From Actinomadura sp. 7K507 (GTDB taxonomy: Bacteria > Actinomycetota > Actinomycetes > Streptosporangiales > Streptosporangiaceae): a stretch of DNA of 48,595 bases. Made by a program: the position numbers and the translations under genes. The stretch covers positions 1 through 48,595 of the forward strand of contig NZ_SMKK01000035.1 in assembly GCF_004348425.1 (NCBI RefSeq). Direction: 5' to 3'. Below are positions 11,135 through 18,729 of this stretch, in pieces. Numbering within the stretch: position 1 is the first letter of the stretch; every line of letters starts with the position of its first letter. The notes under the pieces were generated by a model that saw nothing but the letters and a program-made list of their open reading frames with translations, did not search any database and had not been told where the DNA came from.

Positions 11135-11917
11135 TGCCGGCGCGTGGTCGCCGCCGGGCTGAGCGTGGTCGCTCAGCACCTCGGACAGCCGCTCGATCGT
11201 GGCCGCCGGCCTGTCGGCCAGGTAGAAGTGACCGCCCTCGAAGAGCTGGAGGTCGAACGCGCCGGCGGTGTGCTCCTGCCACGCCTTGGCCTCCTCCAGC
11301 GTGACTTGGGAGTCGTCGTCGCCGACGAAGACCGTGATCGGGCAGCTCAGTGGGGGAGCGTCCGCGAGGTGGCGGTACGTCTCGATCGCCCGGTAGTCCG
11401 AGCGGATCGCCGGCAGCACCATCCGCTGCAGTTCCTCGTCCGCCAGCAGCCGCGGGTCGGTGCCGCTGAGTTTGCGGAGCTCCGCCAGGACCCCATCGTC
11501 GTCGCGCAGGTGCACGCCCTCTCCGCGATACCGCGATGGCGCGCGCCTGCCGGAGGCGACCAGCACACGGGGCGGGGTGCCGTGCTCTTCCATCCGCCGC
11601 GCGACCTCGAAGGCCACGATCGAGCCCATGCTGTGGCCGAAGAGCGCCGGCCGGTCCGCGAGCCACGGCCGCAATGCCTCGAACACCGCGTCGGCCAGCG
11701 AAGGGATGTCGTCGATGGGCGGTTCGTTCCGCCGGTCCTGGCGGCCGGGATACTGCACGGTGAGCACTTCCACGCCGGGGCTCAGCGTGGCCGACACGGG
11801 GAAATAGAACGTGGCCGACCCGCCCGCGTGCGGAAAGCACACCAGCCGTGTCGCGGCCTCGGAAGCCGGGTGAAAACGCCGAATCCAGGTGTCGTTGCCG
11901 GCGGCCGGCTCCGTCAT
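11129..11917 (-). CDS. Type II thioesterase (editing hydrolase)
   Basis: A 262-residue alpha/beta hydrolase of the GrsT/TEII family. These enzymes remove stalled or wrong acyl groups from carrier proteins of PKS and NRPS lines. The nucleophile is Ser96 in GHSMG; the family acid lies in the VGDDDS region and the His in GGHFYL. The N-terminal FPHAGGSA and YPGR motifs are typical. The start is ATG 11917, preceded by GGAGGAAAG with 8-nt spacing; an in-frame upstream ATG at 11953 has no such site. The gene converges on the aminotransferase and is read separately from the starter genes, but has the same 20-bp upstream motif as the PKS and ACP, so co-regulation is likely. Confidence 0.93.
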   Translation of the reverse strand: MTEPAAGNDTWIRRFHPASEAATRLVCFPHAGGSATFYFPVSATLSPGVEVLTVQYPGRQDRRNEPPIDDIPSLADAVFEALRPWLADRPALFGHSMGSIVAFEVARRMEEHGTPPRVLVASGRRAPSRYRGEGVHLRDDDGVLAELRKLSGTDPRLLADEELQRMVLPAIRSDYRAIETYRHLADAPPLSCPITVFVGDDDSQVTLEEAKAWQEHTAGAFDLQLFEGGHFYLADRPAATIERLSEVLSDHAQPGGDHAPAR

Positions 11918-11979
11918 GGGACTTTCCTCCGCGGTGTCGTGGATATGCGGCAATCGTGCAGTCGGCGCCGCACCCGGTT

Positions 11980-11999
11980 CAACCCCTAAACCCCCCTTA
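11980..11999 (-). promoter_or_regulatory. Putative pathway-regulator site, copy 3 (thioesterase side)
   Basis: Read toward the thioesterase it is TAAGGGGGGTTTAGGGGTTG, 62 nt before the start codon. It has the same 10-bp-period direct repeat as the sites near the PKS and ACP (15 of 20 identical to each). The remainder of 11918-12147 shows nothing else clear. Confidence 0.5.
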
Positions 12000-12147
12000 G
12001 GCGCTGAGCCTGGGTCCGCCCCGCCGGACGCGATGAGTTACGGGATGATCGTGGTCCGCTGAGCGTGACGGCGGCGCTGGGCCGGAGCGAGTCGGCTCCA
12101 CCCGGTGGCTCAGAGGGACCGTTGCCGGTGGTGAGGAGTGGTTGAGG

Positions 12148-13404
12148 ATGGTCGTTCATGCTTGGCGGGAGGACGAACTGGTTCTGGCGGCGGCCGATCT
12201 CAGCCGCAGTCCGGCGGACGGTGGGCGGCTCGTCTCCCAGGCGACCTTCCCCAGGCGGTACGAGCACAGGAACCACGACCGGCGCGGGGAGTTCGACGTC
12301 GCCCCCGAGTTGGGCACCGCCGTCTACCACGTGCATGGTGGCCTCATCTGCTGCATCGACACCTCGGGCGCTGTGGTGTGGGAGCGGGACCTCCATCCCG
12401 CGGACGCTCCGGCGGGCAACACCTTCATGAACGTCGCCTACGACAACGCCGGCCACGTGTGGGCCCTTCGGGCCTTCCGGCGGCGAGCACACGACGCCCA
12501 CCCCAACGTGGACGAGTGGTGCGTCCTCGACGCGGCGACGGGTGCCGTCCTGGCGCGTTCTCAGGTGGAGGTCGTGGGAGTTGGGCGCACACTGGTCCAT
12601 CCGGACGGGAGCGTCCTGCTCACCGCAGGAGAAGTCCACCGCGGTTCCTCCGGGCATCACGGACGGATGACCGCCGGCAGGCTCACCGTCGAGGAGTTCG
12701 ACGGTCCCTGGGAAGGCCGCACCATATGCGACGTGTCGTCCAGCGGGGCCGTCATGGTCAGCACGGGGGAGGCGGGTGGTCACCAGGACGTCCGGGTGCA
12801 TCGATACCCGGACGGTGAGGTCGTCTCGATCTTCACGCTCGAGGACCTCGTCCGGGACGCCGGCGAACTGGACGAACCCTACATCTCGACGGACGGGGAC
12901 CCGGGCGGCGCCGGGTTCATCGACGAGCATCACCTGGTGGTCACGGTCGACAGGGGTGATGACGACGTCGAGCACCCCCATGAGGTGGACTGGGAGGTCC
13001 ACGTCGTCGTCGATCTGCGGACCGGCGGCTCCGCGGTGCTCCCACCGGACAGGACGCATGATCGCGGTGATGCGGCCCGCATCGACTCGGCATGGCGGGC
13101 TGCATCACCTTCCTGGCGGTTCGACGGGACCCGCCTTGAGCGGCGACCAGCCGAAGCCCTGAGATCCGGGGCGCCTCACTCCACGGCGCCGCCGACCTGT
13201 CGGACGCGACCTGCCCAGTACTCGGCTCGTAGTTCCTTTTTGAGAACCTTTCCGACCGGGCTCTTTGGAAGTTCTCGGACGATGACCCGCTTCGGCGCCT
13301 TGACACTGCCGAGCACTTCCTTGCAGGCGGCGACCAACGCGTCGGGGTCGACGTCTGCCCGTTCGACGGGTTCGACGAATGCGGTGACGGCTTCTCCCCA
13401 GTGA
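12148..13404 (+). CDS. Hypothetical beta-propeller-like protein with abnormal 3' end
   Basis: Open for 418 codons from ATG 12148 (AGGAG 9 nt upstream; a TTG at 12142 is the alternative). Repeated stretches such as GLICCIDTSGAVVW and WCVLDAATGAVL look like PQQ/WD-type blades, with no signal peptide or membrane segment. I do not recognise a family with known function. The last 75 or so codons lie antisense inside the convergent acyl-CoA ligase (13176 onward) and read as Ser/Thr/Arg-rich shadow sequence, so the natural C-terminus has probably been lost. A one-base shift near 13135-13160 would put the gene in the frame that stops at 13162, just before the ligase ends. Likely real to about 13160; the reported end is only the open-frame end. 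Confidence 0.6.
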   Translation: MVVHAWREDELVLAAADLSRSPADGGRLVSQATFPRRYEHRNHDRRGEFDVAPELGTAVYHVHGGLICCIDTSGAVVWERDLHPADAPAGNTFMNVAYDNAGHVWALRAFRRRAHDAHPNVDEWCVLDAATGAVLARSQVEVVGVGRTLVHPDGSVLLTAGEVHRGSSGHHGRMTAGRLTVEEFDGPWEGRTICDVSSSGAVMVSTGEAGGHQDVRVHRYPDGEVVSIFTLEDLVRDAGELDEPYISTDGDPGGAGFIDEHHLVVTVDRGDDDVEHPHEVDWEVHVVVDLRTGGSAVLPPDRTHDRGDAARIDSAWRAASPSWRFDGTRLERRPAEALRSGAPHSTAPPTCRTRPAQYSARSSFLRTFPTGLFGSSRTMTRFGALTLPSTSLQAATNASGSTSARSTGSTNAVTASPQ

Positions 13405-14753
13405 TCGTGAGGCACACCGATGACAGCACAGTCGCGAACCTGCGGCATGGACAGCAGAACCCGCTCGACCTCACTGGGATACACGTTGAACCCGCCGGTG
13501 ATGATCATGTCGCGGGCGCGGTCCACGATGTAGACGAAGCCGTCCTCATCCATCCGGCCGAGGTCTGAGGTGCCGTGCCAGCCGTTGCCCCGGTCGACGC
13601 TCGCCGTCTCCCCAGGGGCGTCGAGGTAGCCGGTCATCCGCAGGTCCGAACGGATCGCGATCTCGCCTACCTCACCAGGCGGCAGTCGGTGGCCGTCGCG
13701 GTCGAGAATGGCGACGCGCGCGACGAGAGACTCGCGCCCGGCGCTGGCCAGGCGGCCTGCCTTGGCGGGGTCTTCGAACGCTTCCTCGTGGTCTTGCGGG
13801 CTCATGAGCGTGCAAAGCATTGGTACTTCGGACTGTCCGAAGAACTGGGTCATCACGGGTCCGAAGGCCCTGCGGGCCTCGGTCAGCTTCTCGGCGGACA
13901 TCGGCGCGGCGCCGTACAGGAAGTACTTCAGCGAGGAGAAGTCGTGCTGCTCCAGCTCGGGATGGGCGAGCATCGAGTAGATCGCGGTCGGGGGCAGAAA
14001 CAGCCGGGTGATCTGGTACCTCTCGATGTCGGCCATGATCGTCGCGACATCCACCCCGCGGTGGATCACCGTGGTCCCGCCTTGCATGAGGACCGGCAAT
14101 GTGAGGGCGCCGGCCGCGTGCGTGAGCGGTGCGGCCGCGAGCTGGATCGGATGCGCCTCCGGAAGGTGCGCCAGGAAACCGTAGGTCTGCGTCATCAGCG
14201 CCCGGTGCGGGATGACGACCGCCTTCGGCTGACCGGTGGTACCTCCGGTTCCGGCCATCCAGGCGGGATCCTCACTGCCCGCGCTGGGCTCGGGCGCGCG
14301 GGTGCCGGGAGGAGCGAGGATCTCGTCGAGGACGCGGTCGGGGTGGTCGGTCGCTCCGGGGTGCAGTCGGATCGTGAGCACTTCGTGGGGGACCGCCGCC
14401 CGCAGCGACTCCATCTTCGAGATCAGCGCGGGATCGTAGAGGAGGGTCCGGGTTCTCGTCGTCTCCATCAGCGGCCCGAGCTCGTGCGCGGTCGAGCTGG
14501 GATTCAGCGGCACGTACACCGCGTCGGCGCGGAGCACCGCCAGCATGGCGATGAAGGCGAGCGGATGGTTCGCGCTCAGCACACCGACGCGATCACCGTG
14601 TCCCACCCCCAGCCGACTGAGACCGACCGCGATGCGGTGGGTCATCTCGCCGACGTCGCGATAGGTCCAGGCGTCGCTGCCGTCTGCGGGGAGGAGGCAG
14701 ACCCGGTCGGCGTGGAGAGCCCAGCCCTTGTCGATCGTGTCAGTCAAGTTCAT
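13176..14753 (-). CDS. Acyl-CoA synthetase (AMP-forming), last gene of beta-oxidation operon
   Basis: A 525-residue fatty-acyl or aryl-CoA ligase that would activate a carboxylic acid to its CoA thioester through an adenylate. Motifs: GTGGTTGQPKAV (P-loop-like A3, with Gly in place of the usual Ser), FFGQSE (A5), TSDLG (A7), ITGGFNVYPSEVE (A8 hinge) and the catalytic Lys in SPVGKVLKKE. The start is ATG 14753, 14 nt inside the end of the crotonase gene, so translation is coupled; an upstream in-frame ATG at 14804 would add an Arg-rich tail and is less likely. It is the second ligase of the operon, so the pathway may activate two substrates or a substrate and a breakdown intermediate. It resembles long-chain FadD-type proteins more than 4-coumarate ligases, but specificity is open. 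Confidence 0.92.
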   Translation of the reverse strand: MNLTDTIDKGWALHADRVCLLPADGSDAWTYRDVGEMTHRIAVGLSRLGVGHGDRVGVLSANHPLAFIAMLAVLRADAVYVPLNPSSTAHELGPLMETTRTRTLLYDPALISKMESLRAAVPHEVLTIRLHPGATDHPDRVLDEILAPPGTRAPEPSAGSEDPAWMAGTGGTTGQPKAVVIPHRALMTQTYGFLAHLPEAHPIQLAAAPLTHAAGALTLPVLMQGGTTVIHRGVDVATIMADIERYQITRLFLPPTAIYSMLAHPELEQHDFSSLKYFLYGAAPMSAEKLTEARRAFGPVMTQFFGQSEVPMLCTLMSPQDHEEAFEDPAKAGRLASAGRESLVARVAILDRDGHRLPPGEVGEIAIRSDLRMTGYLDAPGETASVDRGNGWHGTSDLGRMDEDGFVYIVDRARDMIITGGFNVYPSEVERVLLSMPQVRDCAVIGVPHDHWGEAVTAFVEPVERADVDPDALVAACKEVLGSVKAPKRVIVRELPKSPVGKVLKKELRAEYWAGRVRQVGGAVE

Positions 14754-15540
14754 AGTGTCCGCCCCCGGTGAAGACCGGCGCGCGCGAGGCGCGCGTGGCC
14801 GCAAGCGCCTCTCGCGCCTCCGGCAACGGCGCGAGTTCGCAGGTGAGGCTTTGCTCGAAGCGGTATGCCTCTTGCAGTTCCATGAACTCGATCTCGTTCA
14901 TCGCATGCTTGGCGAACCGCAATGTGGTCGGCCCGTGCCGGGCGATGAGCCGGGCACGGTGCAGGGCCTCGTCAAGGAGGTCGTCGGGCTCGGTCACCGC
15001 GACGACGGCGCCGAGGCGGTACATCTCCGCGGCCGGGATCGGCTCGGCCGAGAAGTACGCCCAGCGTGCGACGGGCTGCGGAACCATGCGGGAGAGGTGG
15101 GCAGCGGCACCCATCACTCCCACGGAGACCTCGGGTACGCCGAAGCGGGCGTTGGTGGCGGCGACGACGAGATCGGCCGATGCTGCGATGGCCAGGCCGG
15201 TCCCCAGCGCGCTGCCGTGGACGGCTGCGATCACCGGTACCGGGCAGTCCTGGATCGCGAAGAAGGCGGCTCGTACCCGGCGCATCCGACCGGGAGCGTT
15301 CTCGGCGGTCATGGTGGAGAACTCGTCCAGGTCGTTGCCGGCGCAGAAGTGGCGTCCGGTTCCCGAGAGTACGACGGCCCGCACGTCGGACCCGACCGCG
15401 TCGACGTGGCGGAAGAAGTGCTCGATCTCCCGGTACATCGGCTGGTGCACGGCGTTCACCGGCCCCCGGGACAAGGCCACGGTGGCGATCCCGGGCTCGT
15501 AACCCACCGTGAGAAACTCGTAGTGCGGTTCGGTCATCAT
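14740..15540 (-). CDS. Enoyl-CoA hydratase/isomerase family protein (crotonase)
   Basis: A 266-residue crotonase-fold protein. The CoA-oxyanion-hole segments HFCAGNDL and HGSALGTGLAI are present. Of the two catalytic glutamates of true enoyl-CoA hydratases, the second is kept (Glu137 in VPEVSVG), while the first is replaced within GTGLAIAASADL. With one acidic residue it could be an isomerase, a hydratase with altered mechanism, or a C-C hydrolase or lyase. ATG 15540 and ATG 15537 are adjacent; AAGGG lies 3 and 6 nt before them, so the second may be the one used. It lies 10 nt after the ligase stop and overlaps the next ligase by 14 nt. Confidence 0.9.
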   Translation of the reverse strand: MMTEPHYEFLTVGYEPGIATVALSRGPVNAVHQPMYREIEHFFRHVDAVGSDVRAVVLSGTGRHFCAGNDLDEFSTMTAENAPGRMRRVRAAFFAIQDCPVPVIAAVHGSALGTGLAIAASADLVVAATNARFGVPEVSVGVMGAAAHLSRMVPQPVARWAYFSAEPIPAAEMYRLGAVVAVTEPDDLLDEALHRARLIARHGPTTLRFAKHAMNEIEFMELQEAYRFEQSLTCELAPLPEAREALAATRASRAPVFTGGGHYELD

Positions 15541-15550
15541 CGGCCCTTCG

Positions 15551-17104
15551 TCATATCTGCTGGTCGTGGTCTGCCCACAAGGCGTCGCGGAGCTTTCGCT
15601 TGAGCAGCTTGCCGGTCGCGTTCCTCGGCAGGTCGTCCGCGAATCGGAAGATGCGTGGGCATTTGAAGCCGGTCAGCCGTGACCGGCAGTACGCCTGCAG
15701 TTCGGCTTCCAGTGCCGCTTCCAGTCCTGGGGTTTCGTGGTCCTCGGCCACCACGTAGGCCACGACGATCTCGCCGAACTCCTCGTCGGGCGCGCCGACC
15801 ACGGCGACATCGACGACCTGCGGATGCTCGTGAAGCACATTCTCGATCTCCGCCGGATATATGTTGACGCCCCCAGAGATGATCATGTCTGTCATCCGGT
15901 CGGAGATGTAGAGGAAACCGTCGGTGACGTGGCCCATGTCGCCGGTGGTCGCGAATCCTTCCGTGTCATGCGCATCGCGCGTCTTGTCGGGTGCATTGAA
16001 GTACTCGAAGTCCTTGCCCGGCCGGCGAGCCCAGATGACGCCGGTGGTGCCCCCGGCCACTTCGGCCCCCGTGCCGTCCACGATCCGTATCTCGACGCCC
16101 GGGATGCCGTGGCCCACCGACCCCGGGTGGGCGAGCCACTCCCCAGCGGTGATCAGGGTGACCAGCCCGGTCTCGGTGCCGCCGTAGTACTCGGTGATCA
16201 CCGGGCCCCACCACTCGACCATCTCGCGCTTCACCGAGCGTGCACACGGGGCACCTCCGTGTGCGACGACCGAGAGCGAGGCCCCTGAGAAGACCGCCCG
16301 GGTCTCTTCGGGCAGCCGCAGGAGACGGACGAACTGGGTGGGCACGAGGTGGACGTTGCCGACCCGGTGCTCGTCGACAAGGTCGAGGATGGACTTCGTG
16401 GAGCACCGCGACGGTGTGACCAGCGTCGATCCGGTGACCAGGGGCAGGAGCGCGAACGACCACTGCGCGGAGTGGTAGGCCGGTCCGGCGATCAGCGTGG
16501 TCGTGCCCGGCCGCATCGACATCAGGTCGAGGAAGGCCCGCGCTCCCGCGGCGAACTCGGCGGCGGTGCTGAGCCCGTCGTTGTGGAGCACCCCTTTGGG
16601 CATCCCCGTGGTTCCCGAGGTGTACATCATCGGCCGGGTGCCGAACGGCGCCTCGGGGTCCGTCGACGGTGCCGTCCGGAGTGCGGCGCCGTATTCGAGC
16701 GCCCCGGGACGGTGGTCGCTGCCGATGACGATCAGCCTGGGCGCGGCCGGTCCGAGAGCGGCCAATGCCCGTTCGGCGACCTCGACCTGCTCGGCCCCGG
16801 CGAACAGCACCCGCGACTCGCTGTCGCCGAGCACGTAGGCGAGTTCCTCGTGCCGCCAGTGCCAGTTCACCGGGACGCTGATCAACCCGGCGTGGATCGC
16901 GGCAAGGGTCGTCTCCCACCATTCGCGCGAGTTGCGCGCCATCAGGGCGATGCGGTCTCCCGGCCGGCACCCGAGCGAGTCGAGGACGTGGATCAGCCGG
17001 TTGACCCTGGCGTTGGTCTGCGCCCAGGTCTGGGCGCCGTTGTCGTCGATCAGCGCGATCGCGTCGGGCTTGGAACGGACGTGGGGTTCGAGGAGCTCAG
17101 CCAC
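15551..17104 (-). CDS. Acyl-CoA synthetase (AMP-forming)
   Basis: A 517-residue ANL ligase forming an acyl-CoA for the operon's beta-oxidation enzymes. Motifs: MYTSGTTGMPKGV (A3), YYGGTETG (A5), TTGDMG (A7), IISGGVNIYPAEIE (A8) and the C-terminal catalytic Lys in RNATGKLLKRK. It starts with GTG 17104, overlapping the upstream SDR stop by 8 nt. It resembles medium/long-chain and steroid-acid CoA ligases of actinobacteria (FadD family); the acid is not identifiable. It is only about 30% like the second ligase by eye, so the two are not a recent duplication. Confidence 0.92.
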   Translation of the reverse strand: MAELLEPHVRSKPDAIALIDDNGAQTWAQTNARVNRLIHVLDSLGCRPGDRIALMARNSREWWETTLAAIHAGLISVPVNWHWRHEELAYVLGDSESRVLFAGAEQVEVAERALAALGPAAPRLIVIGSDHRPGALEYGAALRTAPSTDPEAPFGTRPMMYTSGTTGMPKGVLHNDGLSTAAEFAAGARAFLDLMSMRPGTTTLIAGPAYHSAQWSFALLPLVTGSTLVTPSRCSTKSILDLVDEHRVGNVHLVPTQFVRLLRLPEETRAVFSGASLSVVAHGGAPCARSVKREMVEWWGPVITEYYGGTETGLVTLITAGEWLAHPGSVGHGIPGVEIRIVDGTGAEVAGGTTGVIWARRPGKDFEYFNAPDKTRDAHDTEGFATTGDMGHVTDGFLYISDRMTDMIISGGVNIYPAEIENVLHEHPQVVDVAVVGAPDEEFGEIVVAYVVAEDHETPGLEAALEAELQAYCRSRLTGFKCPRIFRFADDLPRNATGKLLKRKLRDALWADHDQQI

Positions 17105-18014
17105 GGGCGCCCTGCCCTTCCAGGTACGGCGCGAGCAGCTCTGCTTCCTCTGCTGCGGTGCGGGGCAGGTGGAATGGGTCGGTGCGCTGGATGGCCGGCA
17201 GGTGGCCGGCGACGTCCTCGGCGGTCAGATGTCCGGGACCGCCGTACCAGCCCGGCCCCACTCCAACGAAGACCCGGGCGAACCTCCCGCCGCCGGCGCT
17301 GAAGACCTGCTGTGTCACGTGGCTCGCGGGGGAGCACAGGTACGTCACCAGCGGGACGACGTGCTCGGGGTCGACCGCCGCGCCGGCAGCGCCCATGATC
17401 TCCGCGGTCATCCGGGTCCGGGCCATCGGTGCGACCGTGTTGCACCGGACGTCCCGGGACTCGCCCTCGATCGCGATCGTGTTCGCGAGGCCGACCAGCG
17501 CCATCTTGGCCGCCGAGTAGTTCGCCTGGCCGAAGTTGCCGAAGAGGCCCGCAGCCGAGGTCGTCATCACGATCCGCCCGAAGCCGCGCTCCCGCATCGA
17601 GCGGTAGGCCGGGACGGTCACGTTGAAGGCGCCGCGCAGGTGCACGTCCAGCACACCGGCGATCTCGGTGTCCGTGAGCTTTCCGAAGGTCCTGTCCCGC
17701 AGGATGCCGGCGTTGTTGACGAGTGCGTCGATCCGCCCGAACCGGTCCAGGGCCGTGCGGACGATCGCTTCGCCGCCCTCCGGGTCGGAGACGGACGCGG
17801 TGCTGGCCACGGCCGTCCCGCCGGTGGCCGTGATCTCCTCGACGACCCGCTGGGCCGGGCCGGTGTCGGCGCTGTTCCCGGTGACGTCCGCACCCACGTC
17901 ATTGACGACGACAGAGGCGCCGCGCCGGGCGAAGTCGAGTGCGTAGGCACGGCCGAGGGCACGGCCGGCGCCGGTGACGACGACCACCCGGTCGGTGAAG
18001 TCGATGCGTTCCAC
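17097..18014 (-). CDS. SDR of the MFE-2 / 17beta-HSD4 type, (3R)-hydroxyacyl-CoA dehydrogenase
   Basis: A 305-residue short-chain dehydrogenase. The N-terminal TGAGRALGRAYALDFARRGA cofactor loop and VVVNDVG acidic end of beta-2 are characteristic of the dehydrogenase unit of peroxisomal multifunctional enzyme 2 and its bacterial relatives, which use NAD+ on (3R)-hydroxyacyl-CoA. NAG lies at 101-103; the catalytic triad is Ser153, Tyr166, Lys170. GTG 18014 follows AGAGGAGAAC at good spacing. It follows the preceding gene after a 58-nt gap, the longest in the operon, and overlaps the next ligase by 8 nt. An (R)-specific dehydrogenase would pair naturally with the operon's two MaoC-type hydratases, which form (R)-3-hydroxyacyl-CoA. 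Confidence 0.9.
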   Translation of the reverse strand: MERIDFTDRVVVVTGAGRALGRAYALDFARRGASVVVNDVGADVTGNSADTGPAQRVVEEITATGGTAVASTASVSDPEGGEAIVRTALDRFGRIDALVNNAGILRDRTFGKLTDTEIAGVLDVHLRGAFNVTVPAYRSMRERGFGRIVMTTSAAGLFGNFGQANYSAAKMALVGLANTIAIEGESRDVRCNTVAPMARTRMTAEIMGAAGAAVDPEHVVPLVTYLCSPASHVTQQVFSAGGGRFARVFVGVGPGWYGGPGHLTAEDVAGHLPAIQRTDPFHLPRTAAEEAELLAPYLEGQGARG

Positions 18015-18056
18015 GAGAAGTTCTCCTCTGGAGACGGTGATGGGTCAGCGAGCGGC

Positions 18057-18070
18057 GCCGCCGCGGCGGC
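18057..18070. repeat. Perfect GC palindrome in the longest intra-operon gap
   Basis: GCCGCCGCGGCGGC, immediately after the stop of the NIPSNAP-like gene and before the MFE-2-type SDR. It could form a short hairpin that limits read-through or protects the upstream transcript segment; it may also be chance in such GC-rich DNA. Confidence 0.3.
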
Positions 18071-18072
18071 CG

Positions 18073-18729
18073 CTATCTGAGGGGTGAGTACGGCGTGGGC
18101 GTGGCGGGGACGGTCGTCCATGGGTCGCGGTACGCCGCCGATACCCTGGTGTGTTCGTCCACGGTGCCGGTGAAGCTTTCCAGCGTGGCCGCCGTGCCGA
18201 TCACGCGGGTGCAGCCGTGGTCGCCGAAGAGCGTGTCGTAGGCCAAGGCGACGCTGACGCCGTCGGTCGCGTCGATGGCCGCGAGCGCCGTGGAGAGCGC
18301 CGCCCGGAACGTGTGCTCCCCGGTGAGCCCGTAGCGGCAGGTGGCGACGAAGTACGGTTCCGCCGACGGCGCCGTGGTCCGCCGTTCCCACCAGCCGCGA
18401 TCGACGGGATCGATCAGAGGCCGGATGGTCCGGGAGTAGCGGATGCTCGTACCCGTGATCCAGGTGTAGAGCTCGTGGTAAGGGTGATCGGGCGGGAGTT
18501 TCGCGATCGAGCGGGCGCTCGCGGTCAGGTCGGCGAGGCCGTCGATCGGGCCGTACAGGTGCAGCAGCTTCGAGCCTTCCGCATCGGCGATGGTCCAGGC
18601 TCCGGCGAGTCCGAGGTCCGATGACCGCACCACGGGCAGTTCGACCTCGGCGAACTCGGCGGTGAACTTCGTGATGTCGGCCACGGCGGCGGGTGGGAAG
18701 CGCACAAGCCCTTCGACGACGTAGCTCAC
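18073..18729 (-). CDS. NIPSNAP-like alpha/beta-barrel protein of unknown function
   Basis: A 218-residue protein. The first half (FTAEFAEVELPVVRSSDLGLA, then LHLYGPIDGLADLTASARSIA, then ELYTWITGTSIRYSRTIRPL, given here in parts) has the pattern of the NIPSNAP dimeric ferredoxin-like fold; the second half is weaker and may be a second such unit. No catalytic residues are evident. It starts with GTG 18729 in a GTGA overlap with the upstream crotonase, so it is tightly tied to the beta-oxidation operon. A role in handling a CoA intermediate is suggested only by context. The NIPSNAP assignment is by eye. Confidence 0.75.
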   Translation of the reverse strand: MSYVVEGLVRFPPAAVADITKFTAEFAEVELPVVRSSDLGLAGAWTIADAEGSKLLHLYGPIDGLADLTASARSIAKLPPDHPYHELYTWITGTSIRYSRTIRPLIDPVDRGWWERRTTAPSAEPYFVATCRYGLTGEHTFRAALSTALAAIDATDGVSVALAYDTLFGDHGCTRVIGTAATLESFTGTVDEHTRVSAAYRDPWTTVPATPTPYSPLR

